Shown here: positions 57,066 to 64,000 of the stretch, piece by piece
Layout of the letters: the number at the start of each line of letters is the position of its first letter
How positions within the stretch are numbered: the first letter of the stretch is position 1
NCBI RefSeq assembly: GCF_013366805.1
Contig: NZ_WQMO01000002.1
Coordinates: forward strand, 1 to 64,000
Length of the DNA stretch: 64,000 bases
Direction of reading: 5' to 3'
From: Wolbachia endosymbiont of Litomosoides brasiliensis
GTDB taxonomy: Bacteria > Pseudomonadota > Alphaproteobacteria > Rickettsiales > Anaplasmataceae
Translations under genes and position numbers: made by a program
The notes under the pieces: generated by a model
Told to the model about the DNA's origin: nothing
Seen by the model: the letters and a program-made list of their open reading frames with translations, nothing else
Database searches by the model: none

Positions 57066-59714
57066 TTACCCAGCACACTTAGATTTCTGTGCTGCCACTA
57101 GCTTTGCAATCGGTACTCTATAAGGTGAACATGAGATGTAATCCACCCCTAATTTGATGAGAAATTCTATGGATTTTGGATCTGCTCCGTGCTCTCCACA
57201 TATACCAAGTTTAAGTTCTTCTCGGGTTTTTTTGCCTTTTTTGATAGCTATTTTAATTAACTCCCCTACCCCTTCGATATCTAGCACCTCAAATGGATCA
57301 TTTTCAAATATATTGTTTTCTTTGTAAGAATTGAGGAAATTGACTGAATCATCTCTTGAGAGCCCCATAGTTGTTTGCGTTAAATCATTAGTGCCAAAAC
57401 TAAAAAATTCTGCGTGTTTTGCTAACTTATCAGCAATCAGTACTGCCCGCGGTAGCTCTATCATCGTTCCAACTGAATAGTTCACATCGAAATTTTCGGC
57501 CTCTTTCTTTAATAACTCACATATCAAAATAAATTCTTTCTCGTTCATGATAAAAGGAATCATAATTTCTGGTTTAACCTCTACCTCTTTTTCCTTCTTT
57601 AGCTCATCCATGGCACTAAATATTGCTCTAGCTTGCATACTATATATTTCAGGATGAGAAATGGCGAGCCTGCAGCCTCTGTGGCCAAGCATTGGATTTT
57701 TTTCTGATAACTGTGCTATTTTGTTTTTTACTGATTCAATTGACTTATTTAGTGATTTAGCGATTTTTTCTATAGTGGACTGATTACTAGGTAAAAACTC
57801 ATGTAGAGGTGGATCAAGTAAACGTATAGTAACCTCCATGCCCACCATAATGGAAAATATCTCTTTGAAATCGGACTTTTGCATTCCCTCTAACTTGCTT
57901 AATGCACTTGCTCTTTCAGCTTTGTCGTCGGCTATTATCAATCTTCGAATGAACTCAATCCTGTCGCTAGCAAAAAACATATGCTCCGTACGACATAAAC
58001 CTATGCCTTCAGCACCAAATTCTTTAGCAATTTTTGCATCTTTTGGAGTATCAGCATTCGCCCTCACTTTAATTGTTTTAGTTTCATCTATCCAGTTAAT
58101 TATCGTCTTGAACTCTTGCGATAACTCAGGTAAAATTGTGGGAAGGATGCCAAGCATAACCTCACCTGTTCCTCCATTGATGGTTATTGGTTCACCTTTA
58201 TCTACTGTTGTATCTCCTACAGAAAAGAAATTTCCTTTTTTATCGATATAAAGTCCATTTACACTGCAAATGCATGGCTTACCCATCCCGCGGGTCACAA
58301 CTGCAGCATGTGAAGTCATCCCTCCTCGTGCTGTTATTATACCACTTGCAGCGTTTATTCCATTGATATCTTCCGGGCTTGTTTCTGATCTTACTAAAAT
58401 TACTTTTTTGCCCTGTTCTGCAGCTTTTTCTGCATCATTTGCACTGAAAGCTACATATCCTGAAGCAACGCCTGGAGAAGCTGGTAGTCCCTTCCCTATT
58501 ACTTTTTGATCGCCCTTAGCTTCAAGGACTGGATGCAACAAATTATCAAAAGTTTTTGGATCAATTTTTAGTATTCCTTCTTCTTTTGTAATCGTTCCTT
58601 CGTTCACCATATCAACTATTATGTGAACAGTAGCTTCAGCTGTACGCTTGCCAGACCTAGTTTGTAAAATCCATAACTTGCCACCCTGCACAGTAAATTC
58701 AATATCTTGCATGTCTTTATGGTGCGCCTCAAGTTTTTTACATATCTCACATAATTCTTGATAAACGCTTGACATCAGCTTTTCCATGGTGTTTTCTTGC
58801 TCCCCATTAATCGGTATAGGAGTATAAACACCAGAAACCACATCTTCACCTTGAGCATTGACCAAAAATTCGCCAAAACATTTTTTTTCTCCAGTTGAAG
58901 GATTACGTGTAAATATTACACCAGTTGCTGAATTATTATTCAGATTACCAAAAACCATTGCTTGTATATTAACTGCAGTTCCAAGGTCTTCAGGAATATT
59001 ATGTATTTTTCTATAGGAAACAGCTCTATCATTTTGCCAAGAAGCGAATACTGCATTCACTGAGCTTAGCAGCTGCTCTTCAACGTTCTGCGGAAAATGC
59101 TTCTCTGTTTTTCTATGTACTATCTTTTTGAAATCATGAACAATCCTCTTTAAGACATCAACATTAAGATCAGCTAAACTTTTTGCTCCATTTTTTTGTT
59201 GTTCTTTATCAATAACGCTTTGAAATAAATGGTGGTCGAGTTCCAACACAACATTGGAATACATCATGATAAAACGACAGTAGCTATCGTAAGCAAAACG
59301 TTCTCCACTTCTTCTTGCAAGACCAATAACAGTTGTATCGTTTAAGCCAGCGTTTAAAATTGTATCGAGCATACCTGGCATTGAATTAACACTACCGGAA
59401 CGTATTGAAACTAACAAGGGATTATTTGAATCTCCGAATTTACAACCGATATCATTTTCGAGCATTGCCATATATTCTCTGATTACGCTACATAAGTTAG
59501 CAGATAGTCCATTACTTTGGTAATAATTTTTATAAGCAGAAGTAGAAATTGTAAAACCAGGTGGAACGGGAATGCCAAGGTTGCACATTTCTGCTAAATT
59601 TGCTCCCTTTCCTCCCAGCAGATTTTTCATTTCTGCATTGCCTTCACACTTGTTCTGACTAAAGTAGTATATTAACTTTTCTTTCATTGTTTCTGGCTTT
59701 TTCTTGACAAACAT
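57066..59714 (-). CDS. ppdK: Pyruvate, phosphate dikinase
   Basis: Interconverts pyruvate+ATP+Pi and PEP+AMP+PPi. 882 residues, normal size. Nucleotide domain: GGKGANLAEMCNLGIPVPPGF near the start; swivelling phosphohistidine domain with GGMTSHAAVVTRG (catalytic His); PEP/pyruvate barrel with GLCRTEHMFF, LGHRGCRLAI and the C-terminal GICGEHGADP. Gives PEP without pyruvate kinase and is seen as a drug target in filarial Wolbachia. The start is ATG 59714 or an internal one at 59687. The hemJ gene ends 21 bases before it. Confidence 0.97.
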   Translation of the reverse strand: MFVKKKPETMKEKLIYYFSQNKCEGNAEMKNLLGGKGANLAEMCNLGIPVPPGFTISTSAYKNYYQSNGLSANLCSVIREYMAMLENDIGCKFGDSNNPLLVSIRSGSVNSMPGMLDTILNAGLNDTTVIGLARRSGERFAYDSYCRFIMMYSNVVLELDHHLFQSVIDKEQQKNGAKSLADLNVDVLKRIVHDFKKIVHRKTEKHFPQNVEEQLLSSVNAVFASWQNDRAVSYRKIHNIPEDLGTAVNIQAMVFGNLNNNSATGVIFTRNPSTGEKKCFGEFLVNAQGEDVVSGVYTPIPINGEQENTMEKLMSSVYQELCEICKKLEAHHKDMQDIEFTVQGGKLWILQTRSGKRTAEATVHIIVDMVNEGTITKEEGILKIDPKTFDNLLHPVLEAKGDQKVIGKGLPASPGVASGYVAFSANDAEKAAEQGKKVILVRSETSPEDINGINAASGIITARGGMTSHAAVVTRGMGKPCICSVNGLYIDKKGNFFSVGDTTVDKGEPITINGGTGEVMLGILPTILPELSQEFKTIINWIDETKTIKVRANADTPKDAKIAKEFGAEGIGLCRTEHMFFASDRIEFIRRLIIADDKAERASALSKLEGMQKSDFKEIFSIMVGMEVTIRLLDPPLHEFLPSNQSTIEKIAKSLNKSIESVKNKIAQLSEKNPMLGHRGCRLAISHPEIYSMQARAIFSAMDELKKEKEVEVKPEIMIPFIMNEKEFILICELLKKEAENFDVNYSVGTMIELPRAVLIADKLAKHAEFFSFGTNDLTQTTMGLSRDDSVNFLNSYKENNIFENDPFEVLDIEGVGELIKIAIKKGKKTREELKLGICGEHGADPKSIEFLIKLGVDYISCSPYRVPIAKLVAAQKSKCAG

Positions 59715-59735
59715 ATTTTATAAAAACAGTATCTG

Positions 59736-60164
59736 TTAAAAAGGTTTCACAACAACCATAATAACTATGATTATTATCAACACCGTGACCATCTCATTCA
59801 AAACGCGAAAATAAACGTGAGTTTTTTCATTTGAACCTATTACAAACTTCTTCCTGTGCATTGCAAGTAGCTTGTGAACACCAAACATAAAAAATAATGC
59901 CAGTGCTTTTATATGAAACCACCCTTCATGATACGCTTCCCTAATAATCATTAATATGACTCCAAAGCTGAGTGAAAAAAGCATTGCAGGGTTTATAATA
60001 TACCTTAAAAGTCTCCTTTCCATTGTTTGAAGTAAGCTATCACTTTCCGATCCTGGCTTTACAGTTACGTGATAAACGTATAGCCTAGGCAAATAAAGCA
60101 TACCTGCCATCCATGCAATGATGAAAATAATATGAAAAGCCTCGAGCCAGCGATAATAATCCAT
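59736..60164 (-). CDS. hemJ: Protoporphyrinogen oxidase HemJ
   Basis: Oxidises protoporphyrinogen IX to protoporphyrin IX in bacteria lacking HemG/HemY oxidases. 142 residues, four membrane helices. The conserved start is clear: FHIIFIIAWMAGMLYLPRLYVYH, read as His11 in helix 1 and the LPRLYVYH motif after it. A second conserved block, MERRLLRYIINPAM, follows.  No start problem: ATG at 60164. Short distance to ppdK on the same strand suggests co-transcription. Confidence 0.92.
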   Translation of the reverse strand: MDYYRWLEAFHIIFIIAWMAGMLYLPRLYVYHVTVKPGSESDSLLQTMERRLLRYIINPAMLFSLSFGVILMIIREAYHEGWFHIKALALFFMFGVHKLLAMHRKKFVIGSNEKTHVYFRVLNEMVTVLIIIIVIMVVVKPF

Positions 60165-60174
60165 GTAGATATTG

Positions 60175-60203
60175 TTACAAGGTGTGAAAATTTCTGATAT
60201 TAT
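60175..60203 (+). promoter_or_regulatory. Candidate promoter of pdhA
   Basis: TTACAA (60175-60180), 17-base spacer, TATTAT (60198-60203); ATG at 60230. It lies in the 65-base divergent gap between hemJ and pdhA. Confidence 0.45.
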
Positions 60204-60229
60204 CTTAGTTTAATGAAAAAGAAATCAAG

Positions 60230-61213
60230 ATGAAAGCAGAAAATTTCACTAAAGAGCGGGTAATTGAATTTTACAAGAAAATGCTACTCATACGCAGATT
60301 TGAGGAAAAGGCAGGGCAATTATATGGAATAGGACTAATAGGTGGATTTTGTCATCTATCAATAGGACAGGAGGCAGTTGCAGTTGGAACTTATGCTGCA
60401 TCAAGACCTGGTGATGCTTTTGTCACAAGTTATAGGGACCATGGTTTAATGCTTGCATGTGATTCCAATCCAGATGTTGTGATGGCAGAGCTAACTGGCA
60501 AAGAAACAGGGTGTTCAAAAGGCAAAGGTGGCTCAATGCATATATTTGATGTCAAAAAGCAATTCTTTGGTGGGCATGGAATAGTTGGTGCACAAGTTCC
60601 AATTGGCACGGGAATAGCATTTGCTAATAGATACAAGAAAAAAGATAACGTAGTGTTCACGTATTTTGGTGACGGTGCGGCAAGTCAAGGGCAAGTGTAT
60701 GAGTCGTTTAATATGGCATCTTTGTGGAAGTTGCCTGTAGTTTATATCATAGAAAATAACGAGTACGCGATGGGAACCTCCGTGCAAAGATCAACTTTAG
60801 TAACCGAGCTATATAAGAGAGGGGAAAGCTTTGGTATTCTTGGAAAGCAAGTTAATGGAATGGATTTCTTTCCTGTTTATGTAGCCACAAGCGAAGCAGC
60901 TGAGCACGCACGTAGCGGAAAAGGACCTATTTTACTTGAAATGAAGACATATCGATACCGCGGCCATTCGATGTCAGATCCTGCTACTTATCGTTCGAAA
61001 GAAGAAGTTGAAGATATGAAGCAAAATCATGACCCTATAAGCACTTTAAAGAAGTGCATAATAGATAATAAAATTGCTTCAGAGGAAGAATGTAAAGCAA
61101 TTGATAAGGAAGTGCGTAACTTAGTGAAAAAGTCAGAAGATTTTTCTAAAAATAGTAAAGAGCCAAACATTGATGAGCTATATACTGACGTTTATAAATC
61201 TGCCAAACGTTAA
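60230..61213 (+). CDS. pdhA: Pyruvate dehydrogenase E1 component, alpha subunit
   Basis: Thiamine-diphosphate part of E1, decarboxylating pyruvate to feed acetyl-CoA. 327 residues. TPP-binding motif GDGAASQGQVYESFNMASLW...NNEYAMGT; also FCHLSIGQEAV, SYRDHGLML, GGSMHIFD, and the phosphorylation-loop-like YRYRGHSMSDPATYR. It stands alone here; pdhB is not adjacent, as is common in Rickettsiales. Confidence 0.97.
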   Translation: MKAENFTKERVIEFYKKMLLIRRFEEKAGQLYGIGLIGGFCHLSIGQEAVAVGTYAASRPGDAFVTSYRDHGLMLACDSNPDVVMAELTGKETGCSKGKGGSMHIFDVKKQFFGGHGIVGAQVPIGTGIAFANRYKKKDNVVFTYFGDGAASQGQVYESFNMASLWKLPVVYIIENNEYAMGTSVQRSTLVTELYKRGESFGILGKQVNGMDFFPVYVATSEAAEHARSGKGPILLEMKTYRYRGHSMSDPATYRSKEEVEDMKQNHDPISTLKKCIIDNKIASEEECKAIDKEVRNLVKKSEDFSKNSKEPNIDELYTDVYKSAKR

Positions 61214-61234
61214 CTGAAGCTAATTATTTATCTT

Positions 61235-61330
61235 CCCTGTACAGATTGAACAACAAAAAAAACTTAACGTACCTGATGCATCATGTTTAATTTTTTGCAC
61301 GTGTGTACCTCACGTCTTTTATATTGTTGT
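61235..61330 (+). repeat. R2 repeat, shortened copy
   Basis: CTGTACAGATTGAA, AACTTAACGTACCTGATGCA, TTTAATTTTTTGCAC and CCTCACGTCTTTTA match the middle of the 16640-16845 copy in the same order. Both outer parts are missing. Confidence 0.6.
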
Positions 61331-61377
61331 CCACATTATCAACTAGTGCTATAAACCGTACTTGCTGATACCAATTC

Positions 61378-62358
61378 TCATTGTTAGTAGGTCAAACAAG
61401 TGACATTGCAGAGCTGTTTAATTGTATAGTGAGTAAAGAGAGATAATAAATTTACACAAAACACTCTCAAACAAAGCAATTGCATTATAGACTTTATTAC
61501 ACAAAATGCTCTGTTAAATTTTTAATTTATACTAACTAGCGCAATTCACAACAAGAAAGGCTTCTCGTGTTCTAAATATTGTAACATCTGTTCAAGAAAC
61601 ATATCCATATAATCAGTGTTGACATTTTATGCAAATAAGCCAGAACTCTTTCCATTTTTAGGATTAACTATACTGTAGAGATGAAAATTTTTCTACCTAA
61701 TTTCACTTTACCCTGTGTTCTAACGCCCCTTTTAAACTACCCGTGCCAACTTTTAAATGTGTGCTAACCCGCAATTCACTAAAGAAAAATAACTCTTATT
61801 CAGGATACTTACCCAATAGTCTCATTCAATTTTTTTGAACTCTCCCTTCCTACCTTTATCTTGTTCATTGTATACGAAAACTCCATTTTTTACATATTAC
61901 GGTGTGTTGTAGACTTGCTGACATTCAAGCCAAATTTTTCTGGATTCCTATTCCCATTTCTTTAATGGTAATATTAGAATTTTCTTATATCCATACTCCA
62001 ACTTGTTCAAATTGATTCTAACTTAATCTAGTTTCTCTACAATGTTAGGAGGAGCAAACAATTCTTCTTCTCTTCAAATTTTAGGTACTTTATCCACGCA
62101 GTCAGTGCTATTCTTGAAATGCAACATATTTTTGCTACGGCTGTTATACTGTGCTTTTTTGCTGCAATCACAGCACCTGGGTTTTTGTAACATATGCGTT
62201 ATTTTATATTTTCTTCAGCATTTCTTTTGCTGATTTCACGAGACTTTTTTATCCAATAATTTTGGTTTCAATACCATTTAAACCTCACTATTTTACTTAC
62301 TTCAGCACGACTTCTTTCCCATTATTGCCTATCCGCTCCTTGCACAGTGGAATTAGAA
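61378..62358 (-). mobile_element. IS630-family remnant, near full length, minus orientation
   Basis: Starts ATACCAATTCTCATTGTTAG, ends CACAGTGGAATTAGAAT. About 980 bases; most of the transposase relic is there in order but the NPIER block is missing near 61512. Many stops. It lies 91 bases before rluC. Confidence 0.8.
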
Positions 62359-62448
62359 TAATAAAAGATTTTGCAGAGTATATTTTGTGCTATACTTTTA
62401 TCCATGTCACGCAAATAACTGACGCTGATATTTATTCAGATAAAGTAA

Positions 62449-63618
62449 ATGAAAAATATAAAAATCATATCAGTAGAAGATAACAACGTTAGGCTAGACA
62501 GATACATCAGAAGGGTCTTTCCCAATTTAAAGCAATCTACAATTGAGAAGTCTTTAAGGAGGGGATTGATCAAAGTTGATGACCGCAAAGCTCAGTCTAG
62601 TGACAGAGTAAACTCTGGACAAATTATAATGATAAAATACTTAGATTATATTGAAAACACTAATTCTGATTACAAACATAATGAAAAATTGGTAGAGCTA
62701 TTAAGAAGCAACATATTATATGAGGACGAATATATATTAGCCATTAACAAACCTGCAGGAGTAATTGTTCAAGGTGGTATAAAAGTAAAGATTAGTATTA
62801 GTGACTTGCTTGATCAAATTAGAGAGGGAGAAACACTTAAAATTGTCCATAGACTAGATAGAGACACAAGTGGAGCAATAATATTTGCACGCAATGTTAA
62901 TGTTGCCAGATATCTTATGGAAGAATTCAAAGGACGGAGAGTAAAAAAAACTTACTTAGCATTAACCTCTGGCATACCAAGCAAGAATAGAGGAGTAATA
63001 GACTACCCATTGATGAAGAAATACGTTTCAGGCCAAGAAAAAGTGGTCATTGACGAAAATTCATCCCAGAATGCCGCTACGCGTTTTTCGATTATAGCAA
63101 AATTCAAACTTAACAAACCTTTCGTGCAACGTCCTATCATTCAAGTAGCTAATACACAGCTATACGAACATTGTAATTCGAGTTTGTTAGGAGTGCATTA
63201 TCCAAGTGGCCTTTCCTCCTGTTATCCCAGTACCTTTTCTTGTCATCTCAGTGCCTTGACACTGAGATCCAGCAAAATTGATTGTAAACAAGCGCACTAC
63301 ACAACATTTTCAACCAAAAAGCTGGACTCTAGCGTCAAACGCTGGAATGAAACCAGATCGGTTGCTTATTTAAAATTACAACCAATCACTGGCAGAACGC
63401 ATCAGTTGCGCGCACATTTAGCCCATATAAACTGTCCTATTCTTGGTGATGGTAAATATGGTGGTAAAAAAGCTTTTGTCGATGGCATAGTAAGTAAAAT
63501 CCACCTTCACTCATATTCTTTATCTTTAAAGCTGCCAAATGATAAAAAAATCACTATTACTGCACCTCCCCCTGAGCATATCATAAAATCCATTGAGGTG
63601 CTACACACTCTCTTTTAA
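62449..63618 (+). CDS. rluC: 23S rRNA pseudouridine synthase (RluC/RluD family) with in-frame palindromic repeats
   Basis: Isomerises uridines of 23S rRNA. 389 residues, family usually ~300-330. N-terminal S4-like RNA-binding domain (~14-70: VRLDRYIRRVFPNL). Catalytic motif HRLDRDTSGAIIFARN with the aspartate in HRLD (134-137), and GRTHQLRAHLAHI (315-327). Between KFKLNKPF and SVAYLKLQPITG lie about 80 foreign residues (~224-304), coded by two palindromic elements, with no stop. The frame downstream is intact, so the gene is probably still made. Which Rlu it is (C vs D) is inference. Confidence 0.88.
   Translation: MKNIKIISVEDNNVRLDRYIRRVFPNLKQSTIEKSLRRGLIKVDDRKAQSSDRVNSGQIIMIKYLDYIENTNSDYKHNEKLVELLRSNILYEDEYILAINKPAGVIVQGGIKVKISISDLLDQIREGETLKIVHRLDRDTSGAIIFARNVNVARYLMEEFKGRRVKKTYLALTSGIPSKNRGVIDYPLMKKYVSGQEKVVIDENSSQNAATRFSIIAKFKLNKPFVQRPIIQVANTQLYEHCNSSLLGVHYPSGLSSCYPSTFSCHLSALTLRSSKIDCKQAHYTTFSTKKLDSSVKRWNETRSVAYLKLQPITGRTHQLRAHLAHINCPILGDGKYGGKKAFVDGIVSKIHLHSYSLSLKLPNDKKITITAPPPEHIIKSIEVLHTLF
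63118..63360 (+). repeat. Two protein-coding palindromic elements inside rluC
   Basis: First: ATCTCAGTG-CCTTGA-CACTGAGAT (63245-63268), 9-bp stem, preceded by TGTTATCCCAGTACC (start of another copy). Second: AGCGT-CAA-ACGCT (63331-63343), flanked by CTGGACTCT and GGAATGAAACC, the same core as the copy after dnaK. Together they add ~80 codons in frame. Outer borders are approximate. Confidence 0.65.
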
Positions 63619-63747
63619 GTGGCAATGCTAGGAGATTGCAAAGCAGTAATTTAAAAAAAAGCAAAGAAACCCCCTAGTAGCTAGTTATTTACATTTAACT
63701 TTCAAACATGGAGTTCCCTTATTCAAACGCTTAATAAGCGCAACTCA
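63619..63747. other. Short gap after rluC
   Basis: Contains TTCAAACGCTTAATAAGCGC (63722-63741), a palindrome like the end block of the R2 repeats. No gene. Confidence 0.4.
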
Positions 63748-64000
63748 TGCTAATTCCTATTATATCAGAAACGAATAAACAATAATGGGAAAGAAGCTGT
63801 ACTGAAGTAAGCAAAATAGCGAGGTTTAAGTGGCGTTAAAATCAAAATTATTAAATGAAAAAGTCTTGTAAAATCAGCAAAAGAAATGCTAAAAAAAGTG
63901 TGAAATAACGCATGTGTTACAAAAAAAACTAGCTGCTACAATTGCAGCAAAAAAGCGTAGTCTCAATGCCGTAGAAGAACTAGATTGAATCAGAGTCAAT
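63748..64000 (+). mobile_element. IS630-family remnant continuing past the window end
   Basis: Begins TGCTAATTCCTATTATATCA, then the transposase start (GTTTAAGTGGCGTTAAAATC at ~63826). A deletion joins 63960 to a later part. The element runs off the window. Confidence 0.75.

Noticed and set aside
1-64000. CRISPR array, prophage WO, ankyrin-repeat or cifA/cifB-like genes
   Set aside because: No regularly spaced repeats, phage structural genes or ankyrin motifs were seen in any frame I checked.

Overview
The window is AT-rich, roughly one third GC, and its gene content is that of an obligate intracellular alphaproteobacterium of the order Rickettsiales. The genes (PleD with GGEEF, a ~1,580-residue NAD-glutamate dehydrogenase, pyruvate phosphate dikinase, HemC/HemY/HemJ, an archaeal-type ValRS, a murE with a palindromic-repeat insert), the many decayed IS630-family copies and the protein-coding palindromic repeats all point to Wolbachia. 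The absence of WO prophage or ankyrin genes, together with heavy IS decay, fits a nematode mutualist such as the Brugia malayi symbiont. That strain-level call is inference from memory of the family; no search was run.

Layout. 1-1489: carB broken by two frameshifts (minus strand). 1490-5502: IS630 debris, a D-Ala-D-Ala carboxypeptidase and a gamma-carbonic-anhydrase-like pseudogene. 5464-14463: a tight minus-strand block clpB > NAD-GDH > tatB > pleD. 14863-16621: a Wolbachia-type hypothetical gene and dxr. 16622-18951: repeat-rich region with an IS630 remnant and a broken sigma-factor-like gene. 18952-25440: dnaE, the rpsF-rpsR-rplI ribosomal operon, purB and tRNA-Met. 25441-33678: a MITE-like IS derivative, an orphan HTH regulator, rpmG, rne, dnaK, bolA, a MetC-type PLP enzyme overlapping murE. 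33772-40687: IS630 composites around ispG plus a secreted hypothetical, and a phosphohexomutase. 40838-44008: lolC, a mitofilin-like membrane protein and hemY, overlapping end to end. 44109-48616: IS debris, murB/hemC, an rmuC pseudogene and tRNA-Arg. 48738-61213: valS, an MFS transporter, secG-pyrG-tadA, ppdK, hemJ and pdhA. 61235-64000: repeats and rluC.

How the genes work together. Envelope genes (murB, murE, the DD-carboxypeptidase, the MetC-type enzyme, lolC) are consistent with retained lipid II and lipoprotein handling. ispG and dxr are two steps of the MEP isoprenoid pathway. hemC, hemJ and the hemY neighbourhood belong to haem synthesis. purB, pyrG and the damaged carB are nucleotide synthesis. 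ppdK, NAD-GDH and pdhA link pyruvate and amino-acid carbon to the TCA cycle. ClpB and DnaK are the heat-shock core.

Repeats. At least fourteen loci carry remnants of one IS630-family element in both orientations; none is intact. Two other repeat types are present: small palindromes (intergenic and in frame inside murE and rluC), and an approximately 100-200 bp diverged repeat (called R2 here). I found no CRISPR array, rRNA or prophage, and no clearly new multi-gene system. The most unusual items are an S6 ribosomal protein with a ~145-residue insert, host genes that have absorbed repeat DNA as coding sequence, and a mitofilin-like gene next to hemY.
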